Below are positions 36,200 to 47,531 of a stretch of DNA of 64,000 nt, piece by piece (position 1 is the first letter of the stretch; each line of letters starts with the position of its first letter). The notes under the pieces are model-generated. The model was not told the origin of the DNA. It did no database searches and saw only the letters and a list, made by a program, of their open reading frames with translations. The position numbers were made by a program, and so were the translations under genes. Source of the DNA: Naegleria lovaniensis (lineage: Eukaryota > Heterolobosea > Eutetramitea > Acrasida > Naegleriidae); NCBI RefSeq assembly GCF_003324165.1, contig NW_025407863.1, positions 56,585-120,584 of the forward strand, written 5' to 3'.

Positions 36200-37591
36200 T
36201 TAATTACTCTTTCTTGCAATATTCTTGTATCCACTTCCAACACAACTCAACACCACAGTTCGAGAGTCATGTTCTGGAGAGATTTTGAAAACAACTCCAA
36301 GAAAATCTCTAATGTGTCGTAAATAGGCAATGGCATATGGATTCAATTTTCCAATTCGAATCTTTGAAACATCCTCGCTGGTGAGTGACATTAAATAAAA
36401 TATAAAAAATTGATTAATGGAATCCACACAACCACCCTTATGAATTTCTTCAAATAATAACTTGGCAGCATGTTTACCAACATCTTCTGGTATTTTCATC
36501 CATTCCTTATCTCCATTTAAATCAACGCTATTTGGAATAATTTCATGGGATTGATCTGGAATGTATTCGGTACACAACCGACATCCAGTATCTGTTTCTG
36601 CTTGCAAATAAATTGACCAACCAGGTGAAGAACCACTTGTTTTCCCACTATAGTGATCTGTGTGAATCCAAATGTCTGGTAAATATAAATTTAACATGGA
36701 CTTGGCACCATCAACCAAACGATTGCTAATATTTGGAGCAACCCTTGTACTATATGCAATACCTCTCACTCTTTTGATCATTCCTTCGTCGAGAATTTGA
36801 ATTGGATTTAACATTTCTTTAACAATTGGACATTCAAATCGAACTTCACCGCCACCCAATGGAGGAGCACCTCGTTTAAGTATTTGCAAACTTTGTGGCG
36901 GAACAGTTTGAGCATGTTTCTTTGTGAAATGTTCAAATAAATGAAGAGTACAATTACGGTACATGTCAACAGATGGATCTAAAGGATGATTTGTAATTCC
37001 TTTTAACAAAATGTCACTTGCATTCTTTCCAAAGGGGCATAAACAAATTAAAGCTTCTAAATAATATGCAATACCTCTTTCTAATCCACAATCAAACACA
37101 AGAGAACCAATTCCACTGCCAACAATTACTCCAGGTTTATAAGTTACTGTTTCCCCATCTTCACTAATTTCAATTTTAGAACCTTTGGTAATTTTATCAA
37201 TTAAAAGAAGGAAATTACGCTCAAACTCTCGAATTCCACCACGTTGTGGTCTGATGTTTCTGATTTGTACAGGCCTATTTGAAATAGTAGAGAGAATAAT
37301 TCTCATTCGGAAGGACTTGGCTCCCGAGTAGATGAGAGCATTGGATTGTGGTTGAGAAGGAGTAGCAACACTGTTGCTCTTATGAACTGAAGAATTTTTC
37401 AAAGATGATGATGGCTCGGAACTATGAACGTTGCCTGCTTGTTTTTGCATCCATTCTTGCCGAGCTTGTTGTTGTACTTTTCGTTCTTGTTCCTTCTTTT
37501 CTCTTTGGGAGGCTAAGAATTGTTTCATTTTTTTTGCAATCAATGATTTATTTGAATTTGATACCTCAAGCACACCTATCTTTTGGGGCAT
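36200..37591 (-). CDS. RCL1: RCL1, RNA 3'-terminal phosphate cyclase-like ribosome biogenesis factor
   Basis: This 463-residue intronless protein covers the whole RCL1 fold. Visible family motifs are FRMRIILSTISNRPVQIR near the start, KITKGSKIEI, GIAYYLEALICL, LPDIWIHTDHYSG and GGCVDSINQ. RCL1 works with BMS1 in early 18S rRNA processing and lacks cyclase activity in known species. The start at 37591 (MPQKIGVLEV) is chosen over an in-frame codon at 37720, which lies only 6 nt from the divergent neighbour's ATG. Even so, about 85 residues of Lys/Gln/Ser-rich sequence precede the fold, longer than in other RCL1 proteins. Confidence 0.9.
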   Translation of the reverse strand: MPQKIGVLEVSNSNKSLIAKKMKQFLASQREKKEQERKVQQQARQEWMQKQAGNVHSSEPSSSLKNSSVHKSNSVATPSQPQSNALIYSGAKSFRMRIILSTISNRPVQIRNIRPQRGGIREFERNFLLLIDKITKGSKIEISEDGETVTYKPGVIVGSGIGSLVFDCGLERGIAYYLEALICLCPFGKNASDILLKGITNHPLDPSVDMYRNCTLHLFEHFTKKHAQTVPPQSLQILKRGAPPLGGGEVRFECPIVKEMLNPIQILDEGMIKRVRGIAYSTRVAPNISNRLVDGAKSMLNLYLPDIWIHTDHYSGKTSGSSPGWSIYLQAETDTGCRLCTEYIPDQSHEIIPNSVDLNGDKEWMKIPEDVGKHAAKLLFEEIHKGGCVDSINQFFIFYLMSLTSEDVSKIRIGKLNPYAIAYLRHIRDFLGVVFKISPEHDSRTVVLSCVGSGYKNIARKSN

Positions 37592-37726
37592 GTTACTCCT
37601 GGAGGTCAAAGCGAAGTATGATGAATATGTTTCCACAAAAACGAGTACCATCCACATGTGATTGGTCTTGCTAGTTGTATTGGATTGGATTCTATTAAAA
37701 TTCCTCTCAACAGCAACCAATAAAAA

Positions 37727-39431
37727 ATGGGTGTAAAGGGATCAAAAACAGCTCGACGAGCATCAGAAAAATCATCCACAACAGCAACAACAACAAATAC
37801 TACCAATGCATCTACAAACACTAATACTACTACGACAACAACAACGGTTTCAACCCATCCTTCTGTAAATGGCACCACTGAAAGTACTACCACGGCAAAG
37901 AGCAAGGAAATGTATGAAAAAGTATGTTGTTTTTTAATCTATTTTCGCTGTGATGATATCGGAATGATGAACTTGTAAATACTCAATCTTGTTGATCTTA
38001 ACCTTGTCCGATCGTCTATACATGATATGGAATCTACAAACCGTGATTTTAATCAATTGATAAATACTCAATGATGACCGTCGTTTGATGAATTGTATTA
38101 CAATTACACAACCATGAAATGATAACTCTAACCTATCTAACTACTCCGAATCAATATACATAGGGAATTGAACATATTATGGAAAAACTTAAAAACAATG
38201 ATATTTACAGAGCAAGGCTTCAAGATATTAACATTATGAGGCAATTTGCTGAAGTGCTGGGCACAGAAGAAAAACTCAGAGCAACTTACCTCACCACAAA
38301 ATGGCTGGACACAGTAGAACTTGCTCGGAAAATGTTGCAACAATCAAAAGGCTTAGATGAGGAACACCTCTCATCAAGCGGTAGTAGTAGCGGAATGAAG
38401 TCAATGGTATCAACTAACGTTGATAATGAACTTAACCAAATGAAACAAAGTAATGTAAACGAAGACGAAGATCAAGAGGATGATGATATTCTAAACGAGC
38501 AAGACATAATCATTGGTACCAAAGATCCTAATTTGAATAAGATTCTCGAGCAAAATACTGTCAAAGTGAAGATTGTGATTTCAGAGATTGCTCGAACAAA
38601 GGGAAGAAAAGCCTTCCGAAGAATGATGTCACCAATTCTCAGTAGACTGGATATGTTACCAGAGTTAGGAATGTTTCACTCTGCTATTCAAATAGGGTAT
38701 GTTTAATTCAACTCACACATTAAGTTAAACGAGTCGTTTTCATTTAAAATCACGTTGTGGTACTAATGTAACATAGTCCTTGGTTAATAGAATGGAATAA
38801 CAGCGCAATTTGTGTACCAAGAAAATGTGTTAGTTCTGCAGCCATGTTATCTGCCGATATTGAACAATTGCAAACAAATGAAGATGTTCGTAAAGTTGTC
38901 GAAAAGCTTAGTGCAGTAATTGTAAAATGGAATACTTCAATGCAATATAAAGAACGAGACACTGAACCTGGAAAGAGCGGAAATTGTCAAGACTTTGTGG
39001 ATGATGTGCTTCATAATATTGGTTTATCGAGAGATAAATTATCAGAAGGACCACTTGGTGAATTTCTGAAAAAACTCAAAACAAAAGGACAAAGCGATTT
39101 GGTATTCAAAATGAGTGACAGCTTTAGGAAAGCTTTCAACTTGGAAGAAAACAAAAAGAAATTCAAAACTCACAAAGAACTCGATGATTTTGTGAACAGT
39201 CTTGTTGCAATTGATCATAGCTTTGAAAATAATTATCGATATGAATGGCTGTTCCTTAAATCTATGGATCGTGCCTTTTGGCTCAAACATATCAAATTTG
39301 AGGAGTTGGAAGAATACAAACCAGCCTCAAAAGAAACAATTGATGAGGATGGTGATGTTATCTTTATTCCTGATTGTCCTTTCAAAGATCCAAGAGATAC
39401 TTATTCTTTTATCTATGATGAAGAACAGTAA
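37727..39431 (+). CDS. Putative permuted-papain-fold protein, three exons
   Basis: Exons are 37727-37921, 38164-38696 and 38777-39431, with introns of 242 and 80 nt (GTATGT donors, CATAG acceptors). The joined protein has 460 residues. MGVKGSK at the start is a possible N-myristoylation signal, followed by a Thr-rich linker. The third splice rebuilds MFHSAIQIGPWLIEWN. The candidate His is H237 in FHSAIQIG and the candidate Cys is C313 in GNCQDFVDDVL. His before Cys with this spacing, and the NC-x-x-F-V motif, are features of permuted papain-like folds (LRAT, PPPDE, NlpC/P60-like). The activity, if any, could be thiol hydrolase or acyltransferase. I cannot name the family; the structural assignment is inferred from motif order only. 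Confidence 0.72.
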
Positions 39432-39580
39432 ACGTCGAGTATTCTCATGATTTCTTTATAATCTTTGTTTGAATGCTCCCCAACGTTCTTGTTTTGATCC
39501 AAAGAGGAAAAAACCGCGTTCACATGTGCATCGGAAAGGTGATTCAGTTCACAGAAAAGACAATTCACACAGTGAACAAA

Positions 39581-41339
39581 ATGCCCCAACATCATCTCCT
39601 CCGCAAAAACATGCTTCATTCTCGAACGTTCTCAGTTGCTCTTGCAGTGGTTTTAACTCTTCTCTCTTTACAAATCATGACGACATGCTGTGTCACAGCC
39701 AGTTTTCCTGCTTCAAACGTTGAGATTGCAGGAGGTGGTTCATCATTATCCGAAGGAGTACAGTAGGTATAATTTCTATGGAGTGTTTGAAATGTGTTAA
39801 TTTCTCGTTGGATTCGAAATGTCGATCTTGTTGTGCGTTTATGCAAAATATGACAACAAATGAACGGTCTCGAACTGAAACAGTAAATCACTGAGTCAAC
39901 AATTTTCCATCAATCACTTTACCAATAACATTGAACTCACTTACAATCCTGTAGGCAGTAGTACTGGAATTACAAATTTACTTCCCTTCACAAGCAACCC
40001 ATTCGATTATGCTGGAAGTGAAGTCATTCCTTCTACAACTCAATACGATCAAGTACCAGGACTTCAAGTACTTCCTTTCATTGGAGTCAATGTTTTAATC
40101 ATTTACCATTTACCAGAATTATCCAGTTCTGACAAATTAATTTTGGATCGAAAAGTATTGGTGGATATCTTTGCTGGAAGAATTGCGTAAGTTTTTTTTA
40201 TATTTATAAACTACTTTTATAGGAACGAATTTTCCGTGTATTGAACTTAATGTTGACACATCACAACCCTTGTATTTATTATTGTGACAATATATTTGCA
40301 AATATAAATACACTCCAAATTTCCCAATGATTGTTTAAACTAACCTACTAGTAATTGGAATGATGCTTCGATTACTGCTCTGAATCCTTCCATCGCCAGT
40401 AAATTACCAAATCAACCTATTAAGCGTGTCGTACGATCTGACTCTTCAGGCACCACTGAATTATTCACAAGTGCATTGACCGCTTTTGCTTCCAATGGAG
40501 CCACTACATGGCCTCTCGGAACAGTCGCATCTGCTACCACTTGGCCCAATGAAAATTCATCCAATATTTCCAAACAAAAAGGAAGTTCTGGAGTTGCTAA
40601 TTATGTCCTTCTCAATGCTTATACCATTGCATACAACACACCTGATTCCATTATTGAACAACCTTCAGCTTCAATCATTAATGCTGCTGGAAATGCTGTT
40701 GCTGCCACTGAAGAAACATGTAAAAGTGCCATGTCTGATTTCAAAGATGCATTCGATAGTCGTTTCACTGCAAATATCGTGAATGCGCCTGGTGCAAATA
40801 GTTATCCAATTTCAGGCTATTCTTATTTGATTTATAAGAGCAAATCCATGGAAGAGTAAGTAGTGGTGGTTGTTATTGTTGTCATGATCCATGAATGTCA
40901 TTTTGTTGTTCTTCTTGTTGTTGTGAATTCATGTTTATATTGTTGTAATTATGTGAACCATTTGAAATTGTTGTTGTTATTCGAATTCATCCCATGTTCA
41001 ACATTGTGCACACAGATGTAACGCTGCCAAAGTTCTCTATCGATACTTCATGTTCCTTTATTCATCTGAGGCTGAGGCGTTTATTATTTCTTCTACTTTT
41101 GTTCCACTCCCTTCTGATATTCAAGCTAGAATTAGAAATGATTATTTGAGCAAATGGATTTGTACGTCCACAGAAAGTGTAGTCACCACTGATTCTGATT
41201 TAGTGGCTCCAATATTGTTGGCTATTTTGGTGGATTGATTGCATTGGCAAGTATTGGAATTGTGGCCTACGTTGGAATTTATTCTCATATTAAAAAGAGA
41301 AAAGCACTGGAAGAATCCATGTCGGATGGTTTTGAGTAA
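39581..41339 (+). CDS. PstS-like phosphate-binding-fold protein with signal peptide and C-terminal TM anchor, four exons, late frame break
   Basis: Exons are 39581-39762, 39884-40186, 40352-40855 and 41016 onward; introns are 121, 165 and 160 nt. The first donor is GTAGGT and is the least certain. A signal peptide (ALAVVLTLLSLQ) is followed by GGGSSL, NPVGSSTGITN, YAGSEVIP, FAGRIANWND and VVRSDSSGTTELFT. These are the signatures of the bacterial PstS phosphate-binding protein. The frame stops at 41238, but one added A at 41211-41212 lets it run to 41339 through GGLIALASIGIVAYVGIYS and a basic KKRK tail, a clear TM anchor. The protein would display a PstS-like domain outside the cell or in a lumen. 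Ligand and partner are unknown. Confidence 0.8.
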
Positions 41340-41439
41340 AGTGTATATTAGTTATTAATTCAACCATGTGATTAAGTAAACTCCACGAAAGCAAATTACA
41401 GTCCAGACGAAAATTGAACATTGAGAGCAAGAAAAAATT

Positions 41440-41529
41440 AGGAACCAGCGTGAATCGAACACGCGACCACCGGATAGCTGCTGCAAACCTTATTGCAATC
41501 CAATGCTCTAACCGCTGAGCTATGGTTCC
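41440..41529 (-). tRNA. tRNA-Cys(GCA) with 17-nt intron
   Basis: Read on the minus strand, all arms fold. The acceptor stem is GGAACCA with TGGTTCC, and the D stem is GCTC with GAGC. The anticodon stem is TTGGA with TCCGG, and the T stem is GCGTG with CACGC around TTCGATT. The loop reads TTGCAA then an intron then A, so the anticodon GCA is at 41496-41494. The discriminator is U73, the universal tRNA-Cys identity base. The intron (41476-41492) sits after position 37, the canonical place for eukaryotic tRNA introns. CCA is not encoded, and a T-rich stretch flanks the gene. Confidence 0.95.
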
Positions 41530-41624
41530 TGTTATTTATCACTAAATTTTCTATCTCGAAGCAGGCTTGTTTTGGTGGTCCAACCAGTAAACGTTTGAAA
41601 ATTTAACTCTTTCTCGGGGCTGCA

Positions 41625-44600
41625 ATGGAATTAACGACTAGTACATGCCTTAGCTCCTTTCAATGCAATCAATCACAGATGCATAAATGCATTCTAAAAA
41701 CGTTGTCCAAAGCTCAAGAATTGATTCTTTCAAATAAAAATATGCCAAGTAAAAGCAACTTTCCACAAACATCAGACATCATCACTCGCAGCAAAACAAC
41801 GACTCCGAACAAAATTCCAACCACCACCGTATGGGAACCTCATGGTACCTATGATCATCATCAACCAATGACTAGTATGCTCGGAGGCTCACACCACAAT
41901 CAACCAATTCCGAAACCAATTTCACTCGATCATCATTTTCAACCTTTAACCGTCGACAACTTCAATGGTGGTGCCTTTTCCTCTCATCCACATGCAAATC
42001 AGAACTCACATCATACATCATCATCACTCACAGCATTGGAGGATCCATCTTCACTCCATGGTGTGCTAGGATCAACATTTTCATCAAATTCCTCTTCTTC
42101 AGCCAATACAAGTAGTAGTACTGGCAGTAGTGTAGTGAAGATGGTGCATATGCTCATCCCATTACTCATTCAACAACATCTCCATCATCACCTCCTAATA
42201 TTTCCAATTACTTTTTATTAAATATTCATCCCTCGAAGAGCTACAATAATTTTCCATCACCAATCGAAACCACACATCATGATCAATTAAATGAATCATC
42301 CACTACAAATGTTCAACCAAAAACGAATAATACTCGTGTCACATCCATGACGACACAATCATCGAATACGAATGGCAACACCAACAGGTCGAACACACAT
42401 CCAAAATCTTCAAAACGAAAACATGTTTCTTCTAGTGTGAAAAATATGAACACTTCTCAACAACAACAAACAACAACAACAACGACTACACTCACATTCA
42501 AACCATATCCTGCTGCAACGTCACACTCAACCTCTCCACACTATAATCCATCTAGGCCCAACGAGCAACAATCCTCTCGTCAATTATTATTTATTGAAGA
42601 AAATGGTCAAACAAAATCCTCTAATTCATTAACATCAGGAACTGATTCCAACCATTTTGAAATTTCTTGTGTTTCTTGTCGCATTAAGCACAGAAAGTGT
42701 GATAGGAAACTTCCCACATGTTCCTATTGTGCTCTAAGAGGTATTGAATGTGTCTATCGAAAACCACGAAAAAAAGGTCGACAACATGGAAAATCCAATT
42801 TGCAAGAAGATTATGAAGATCCAACGTTGGATGATGATCAAAAAACAAGTGAGGATCAAAAGAATGATAGGATTGAAGAAGATCTCAATGTGACGAGTAG
42901 TGCTTTGATCACTCAACAGCAAGCACTACCAAGCTTTCTCGTACGACAACCATCTTCAACGAGTGATAGTACTATACGACATGATGGTGCTATTCGACAT
43001 GATAGTACTATACGACATGATAGTACAATCTCGTTGGATCATTTTGGACTCTTCAATCAAGCACAAACTCAATTACAAAATTCTCAATTATGGCTCCTGT
43101 TAAATCAACAACCACCTCAACCATTGCAACAACAACCAACCTCAATTCCATCCTTCAATGTCTCTCTGTCAGAATATCCAACAAACCAATGGAATGCCAA
43201 TCCATTACACCATCCAGAGAATTTACTTTTTCAAATTCGATCATCTTTGCAAAACAATGATGAAACAAATAATGTCCATACTCTACATTCATTTCTAACC
43301 TCAGATTCAATAAGTAGCCTATTTCAATTATCAAATATGGTTGAACATGATCCAAATACGATTGAACATGATCCAAACATGAATACTGTTTCTACTGCCA
43401 TCACGTTAAACTCCTCTAATCTTGTATCCATCGATGACATTACAGAACAGTTAATGAAACGTTTAACGCTCGAAGACTATTGTAAATCCACTAGCTTTCC
43501 TCTCATCGATGAAAAGTCGGTTTCCAGTCTGCTACAAAATGAAAAGAAACAAGCAGAGGCAAGTGCCTTGTTGTATAGCATTCACTCCTTAATGTGCCAA
43601 AGAAAAGGACTTAAATCAGAAGCTGAATCTGCTCATCAAAAAGCCAAATCCATTCTATCTACAGTATTTAATACCTATGAGAATTTTCTAGTGGCCTGTT
43701 CGTATTGTAATTTGAGCATGTACTGTAGTGGAGAGGGAAATTTAGACGAAGCTCGATTTTTCTTACAATTTGTTGATTATTATTTGGATCAAGCGGAACA
43801 AAACACAACCGTCGATCATATTGTTCACGTGAATACGTATCATTTGAAAATGTTGAAACATGTGGCTGAAATGGCATGTGGAATGGCTGTCAAGGAGACA
43901 GAATCTCTTGACTCGACTGCTTCTTCCATGAAGACATTGGCAACGACAACGACCACAATAACAACAACCACTGAAGAGCATTCGGATAAGGCCGATATTG
44001 GAAATTTATTGATTGGATTTTACAAAATGTGTAGTGGAGCCAAACAAGCACCAAAACCTCTACTTTCTATTGTTTCAAAACAATTACTACGGATACTGTC
44101 AAATTGTATTTAACATTGTTGGAATTGGTTTCAAAATTATTCTATCAACACGAAACCAATAGAAATTTGAAAGATGAACAAGGTCAAATGTCCAATCGAG
44201 TATGGCTGGCTCTCAACCACGGAACTCGACTTCTCATTTTACAAGAATGTGGAATTACGACAGGACCCATGGTGGAAGAGTCAGCAAATGCGGTCATTGA
44301 TGTTGCATGTGAAGATAAATTTGGTGTCGCTTATCCAATCATGCTTAGTGCTGTGGCTGCTTCTTGCCGAGTTCATTTAAAAGTCATTAAGGAAATTGAA
44401 CAAGGGAAACGACAAAATTTAAGTGGTGATGGTGTTGATTATTATGAAATGATCAAAAAAGGACTCAAAGTACTCACAATATTTAGTATTCGGTTTGGAC
44501 GAGTGAACAAGTTATACAGTCAATTAATATTAGAATTACAAGAAGTGGAACGAAATTATATCAAAGCCAAACTATGTCTGTTAGTGAATAGTGAAATTGA

Positions 44601-44745
44601 ACGATTGAAATTATTGAAGGCACAATCATGTGCCATGACCTCACAATCTTCTCAGAGCGTATTGTCCTTCTTATCCAAAGAAGATATTCTCTCCATTTAC
44701 TATCTGGTACCACCTCCTTCCATTCAGGACTCACAACATAAATAA
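41625..44745 (+). CDS. Zn2Cys6 binuclear-cluster transcription factor, two frame breaks
   Basis: Three frames join into one protein of about 1040 residues if one base is restored at about 42131 (GT to GGT) and one at about 44090. After the first fix the reading DGAYAHPITHSTTSPSSPP continues smoothly to the frame that holds the cluster. The cluster itself is C-x2-C-x6-C-x6-C-x2-C-x6-C (CVSCRIKHRKC and CSYCALRGIEC, about 42668-42750). It is followed by a basic RKPRKKGRQH linker, the classic Gal4-type DNA-binding layout. The N-terminal third is Ser/His/Pro-rich; the C-terminal half is helical and resembles fungal middle-homology or TPR-like regions only loosely. It probably binds CGG-type sites as a dimer. 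Introns instead of frame breaks are possible but not needed. Confidence 0.78.
42968..43030 (+). repeat. 18-nt tandem repeat inside the Zn2Cys6 gene
   Basis: The unit AGTACTATACGACATGAT is present at 42968-42985, as a variant at 42986-43003, again at 43004-43021, and as a partial copy after that. It codes for Ser/Ala-Thr/Ile-Arg-His-Asp hexapeptides. Confidence 0.85.
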
Positions 44746-44856
44746 AGTGGCCACTGATTGGTTTTTCTGAATTGCACAAGGCAAACGTGCAACGACGAAA
44801 TTAAAAATTCTCTACAGCACTTTGGGAACAGGACAGTGTGGTTCTTTGAAAAAAAA

Positions 44857-45933
44857 ATGATTCACTCCAATCGTTGCGAATTATTGTGCTCCTCAGAGGA
44901 GAGGTGTCAAAACAATACTCTTATTAAAAAAGCTGCGGAAATAATTTCCAAAGCTTCCTTTCTTCTCATCACTTGCGGAGCTGGATTTTCACAAGATTCT
45001 GGACTAGCCGTCTACAAAGATATTGCAAATCATCACGTGTACAAAAAAAAGAATTTGGAATATCATGACCTTGCAAGACCGGTTTCATGTTGTGATGAAA
45101 TGTTATTAGAATATTATGGATTTTGGATTCATTGTGCTCAAACTTATTCTAAAACTTCCTCACATTCCGGTTATGAAATATTACAAAAATGGAAAGAAAA
45201 ATTGTTGAACAAGAAAATAATTCCAAAAGAATTTTTTGAAAAACAAAAAACTTTACTCTCTGACTCTGAGTGGTTCAAAGAGGAACAACACAAAGCAGCT
45301 CGAAATGTTTTTGTTTATTCTTCCAATGTTGACAACCATTTCAGTCGATATTTTAATCAGGAAGAAATTTATAATATTCATGGCCATGTTTTTAATTGGC
45401 AATGTGGAAAACCATGTTCTGAGAAATCTGTTTGGAAAGTACCTAATTTTAAGGAATTTGAAATTGATGAACATACTATGGAAATCAATTCTAAAGAATT
45501 ACAAAAATTAAACTGTCCACACTGTCAAGAACACTCAATGCCAAATGTACTAATGTTTGGAGATTTGGGACAATACATTAGAAATAAGGAAGAAGAAGAT
45601 CGATATATTGCATGGGAGTGCTCTGTAGAAACATTTTCTCGAGAAATGCAATCTAGAACTGAATATGGAAATACAAAATATCCCTTTGTAATTATTGAGC
45701 TTGGTTGTGGATTAAGAGTACCATCAGTGAGACTAGAAAATGAATGTGTTTTACTGGATTGTGATCAAAGTTTTCTCATTAGAATTAATGTTGGTCAAGA
45801 AGAATTAGATACAATTCACAATGAAGAGTTGAAGCCTTTGAGAGACGAAAGAATTCTTTGTATCCAGGGAGGATGTGAAAACATATTGAAAGAAATTGAT
45901 AACGAAATTGAAAAGATATTAAATTTCCAATAA
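44857..45933 (+). CDS. Sirtuin (SIR2-family NAD-dependent deacylase)
   Basis: The frame gives 358 residues from the first ATG at 44857; the open frame reaches 44758 but only with non-ATG codons. The NAD-binding loop is CGAGFSQDSGL (G41, A42, G43), and the catalytic His is H175 in NIHGHVFN. Zinc-site cysteines are in NWQCGKPC and CPHC. The usual TQNVD-x-H motif is altered to SSNVDNHF. The C-terminal Rossmann part (VIIELGCG, then VRLENECVLLDCD) is present. A helical insertion of about 60 residues sits between the NAD loop and the His. The protein may deacylate proteins or be a divergent NAD enzyme. The class is not clear. Confidence 0.85.
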   Translation: MIHSNRCELLCSSEERCQNNTLIKKAAEIISKASFLLITCGAGFSQDSGLAVYKDIANHHVYKKKNLEYHDLARPVSCCDEMLLEYYGFWIHCAQTYSKTSSHSGYEILQKWKEKLLNKKIIPKEFFEKQKTLLSDSEWFKEEQHKAARNVFVYSSNVDNHFSRYFNQEEIYNIHGHVFNWQCGKPCSEKSVWKVPNFKEFEIDEHTMEINSKELQKLNCPHCQEHSMPNVLMFGDLGQYIRNKEEEDRYIAWECSVETFSREMQSRTEYGNTKYPFVIIELGCGLRVPSVRLENECVLLDCDQSFLIRINVGQEELDTIHNEELKPLRDERILCIQGGCENILKEIDNEIEKILNFQ

Positions 45934-46039
45934 TTTGTTTCAATTTAACTTTAAATAAATTTATTATTTGTTTCAATTTGTTAAATTAGAGATACGGGGA
46001 ATCACGTTGCTGAATTTTGTTCTTTGTTAATTAAAAAAA

Positions 46040-47531
46040 ATGATTTCTTCGTCGAACAAGTTGATGAACCCGAAACAGATTCGTTCATTCATCCCTCTCA
46101 CTATGACTTGTCTATTTCTCTTTCAGATGATTTTTATAATGATAAATTGAACGGAAACGATATTTTGTTTAATGGAAGTGTAACCATTCATTGCAATATT
46201 GTTTCCAAAACTGGTGATGATGAAGACACTATTTTACCAAGCATTGAACTTGATTGCAATTCGGACCGAATTGAAATTTTAGGAGTGAGTATTGAAAAGA
46301 ATAAGAACAAATTAAAAGGAGTTGTCTTTGAACAATTTAAACGAGTAGTAGTTGCATCATCAGAAGGTGGAAAAAAGAAAAAACAAGAAAAACGAAATGA
46401 AATCAAATCTGGCAAATCTCAACACTCTTTATCGGAGCAACAAAGCTTGAAAAGAAAAGGCTTGATTATAACATCTCCGATTGACCTCTGAACATTGGGA
46501 AATATGAAATCAAAATATCTTTTAAAGGTCTAATTGTACCTGCTAAAAAAGCCATGTCAGGCTTGTTCTATTCTATTCATCCTAAAACAGCAAGTAAGAT
46601 TTTGTGCTCTCATTTTGAGGCTCAATTCGCCCACTACGTTTTTCCATGTTTCGATGATTGGGAGGAGAAGGCCACTTTCCAGCTTTCCGTAAGCAATTTA
46701 CATTCAAATTTCAGATGTATTTCAAACACGACTCCTAAAATGAAGAATGATTCCAAAAAGATAATTACTTTTAACACTACTCCAAAAATGTCAATATATT
46801 TAGTCGGACTATTTATTGGACAATTTGAGTGTATTGAAACGACATATACGTCTAACTTGGATAATACTGAAATTCCTATTAACGTTAATTATTTGGAATC
46901 GACATCTCTTATTACTGATAATGCCAAAACTGTCCTTGACATGTCGTGTAAAATTTTACCAATATTGGAAAACTATTTTGACAGCGCCCTCTCAAAACAA
47001 CAAATTTCTAAAATTGATTGGATTATTATTCCTGATCTGATTATTGGTGGAGGTATGGAAAACTGGGGGTGCATTACTTTACTTGAAAAGCATACAGCCA
47101 ACACCTCTATGGACATGAAGAAGTTAGGACCATTTGTCGAAATTCTTTCGCATGAATTATCTCACTTTTGGGTCGGAAATTTGGTTGGATTTCCATTCCA
47201 TATTAAGGAAGGGTTAGCACTCTACCTTGAACAAATTGTTACAGACGAAGTGTTGAAACGACCTTCATCTCTTTCCATCAAGAAAAATTCAACTGAAAAA
47301 AGAAAGGACTTGGTGACTGAAATTAAGCAAGGAAATGACAATTTATCAGTAGAACAAGCATTTTCGAAAATGTTTTCTGGTGTTGCCTATACTCAATGCT
47401 TTGACTGGATTTGCACAGAATGTGTTGGAGCTTTGGGACCTACTACCTTCAGAGATAGACTTCGACAGCTCATTTCAGAAAATGAATTTGGATTTGTGCA
47501 TGAAAAGGACTTTACACAAGTCTTTAAGTAA
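46040..47531 (+). CDS. M1-family zinc aminopeptidase, short, with frame breaks
   Basis: Two frames read as an M1 peptidase: the N-terminal beta domain (HPSHYDLSISL, then LNIGKYEIKISFKG after repair) and the catalytic domain with GGGMENWG and HELSH. No ATG is in frame with the first segment. The ATG at 46040 fits if one A is added to CCGAAACAG at about 46075. A second missing base lies at about 46485 (CCTCTG). The zinc motif is HExxH-x14-E (47151-47165, Glu at 47208) rather than the family's x18, because the turn GNLVGFPFHIKEG is four residues short. The protein stops after about 500 residues, without the C-terminal helical domain of full-length relatives. A pseudogene is possible, but clean codons and the intact HELSH argue for a working or recently broken gene. 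Confidence 0.7.

Noticed and set aside
46024-47531. M1 peptidase as a pseudogene
   Set aside because: The breaks match the one-base deletions seen in housekeeping genes such as PDS5, and the zinc ligands and codon pattern are intact, so a sequence error is preferred. It is not excluded.
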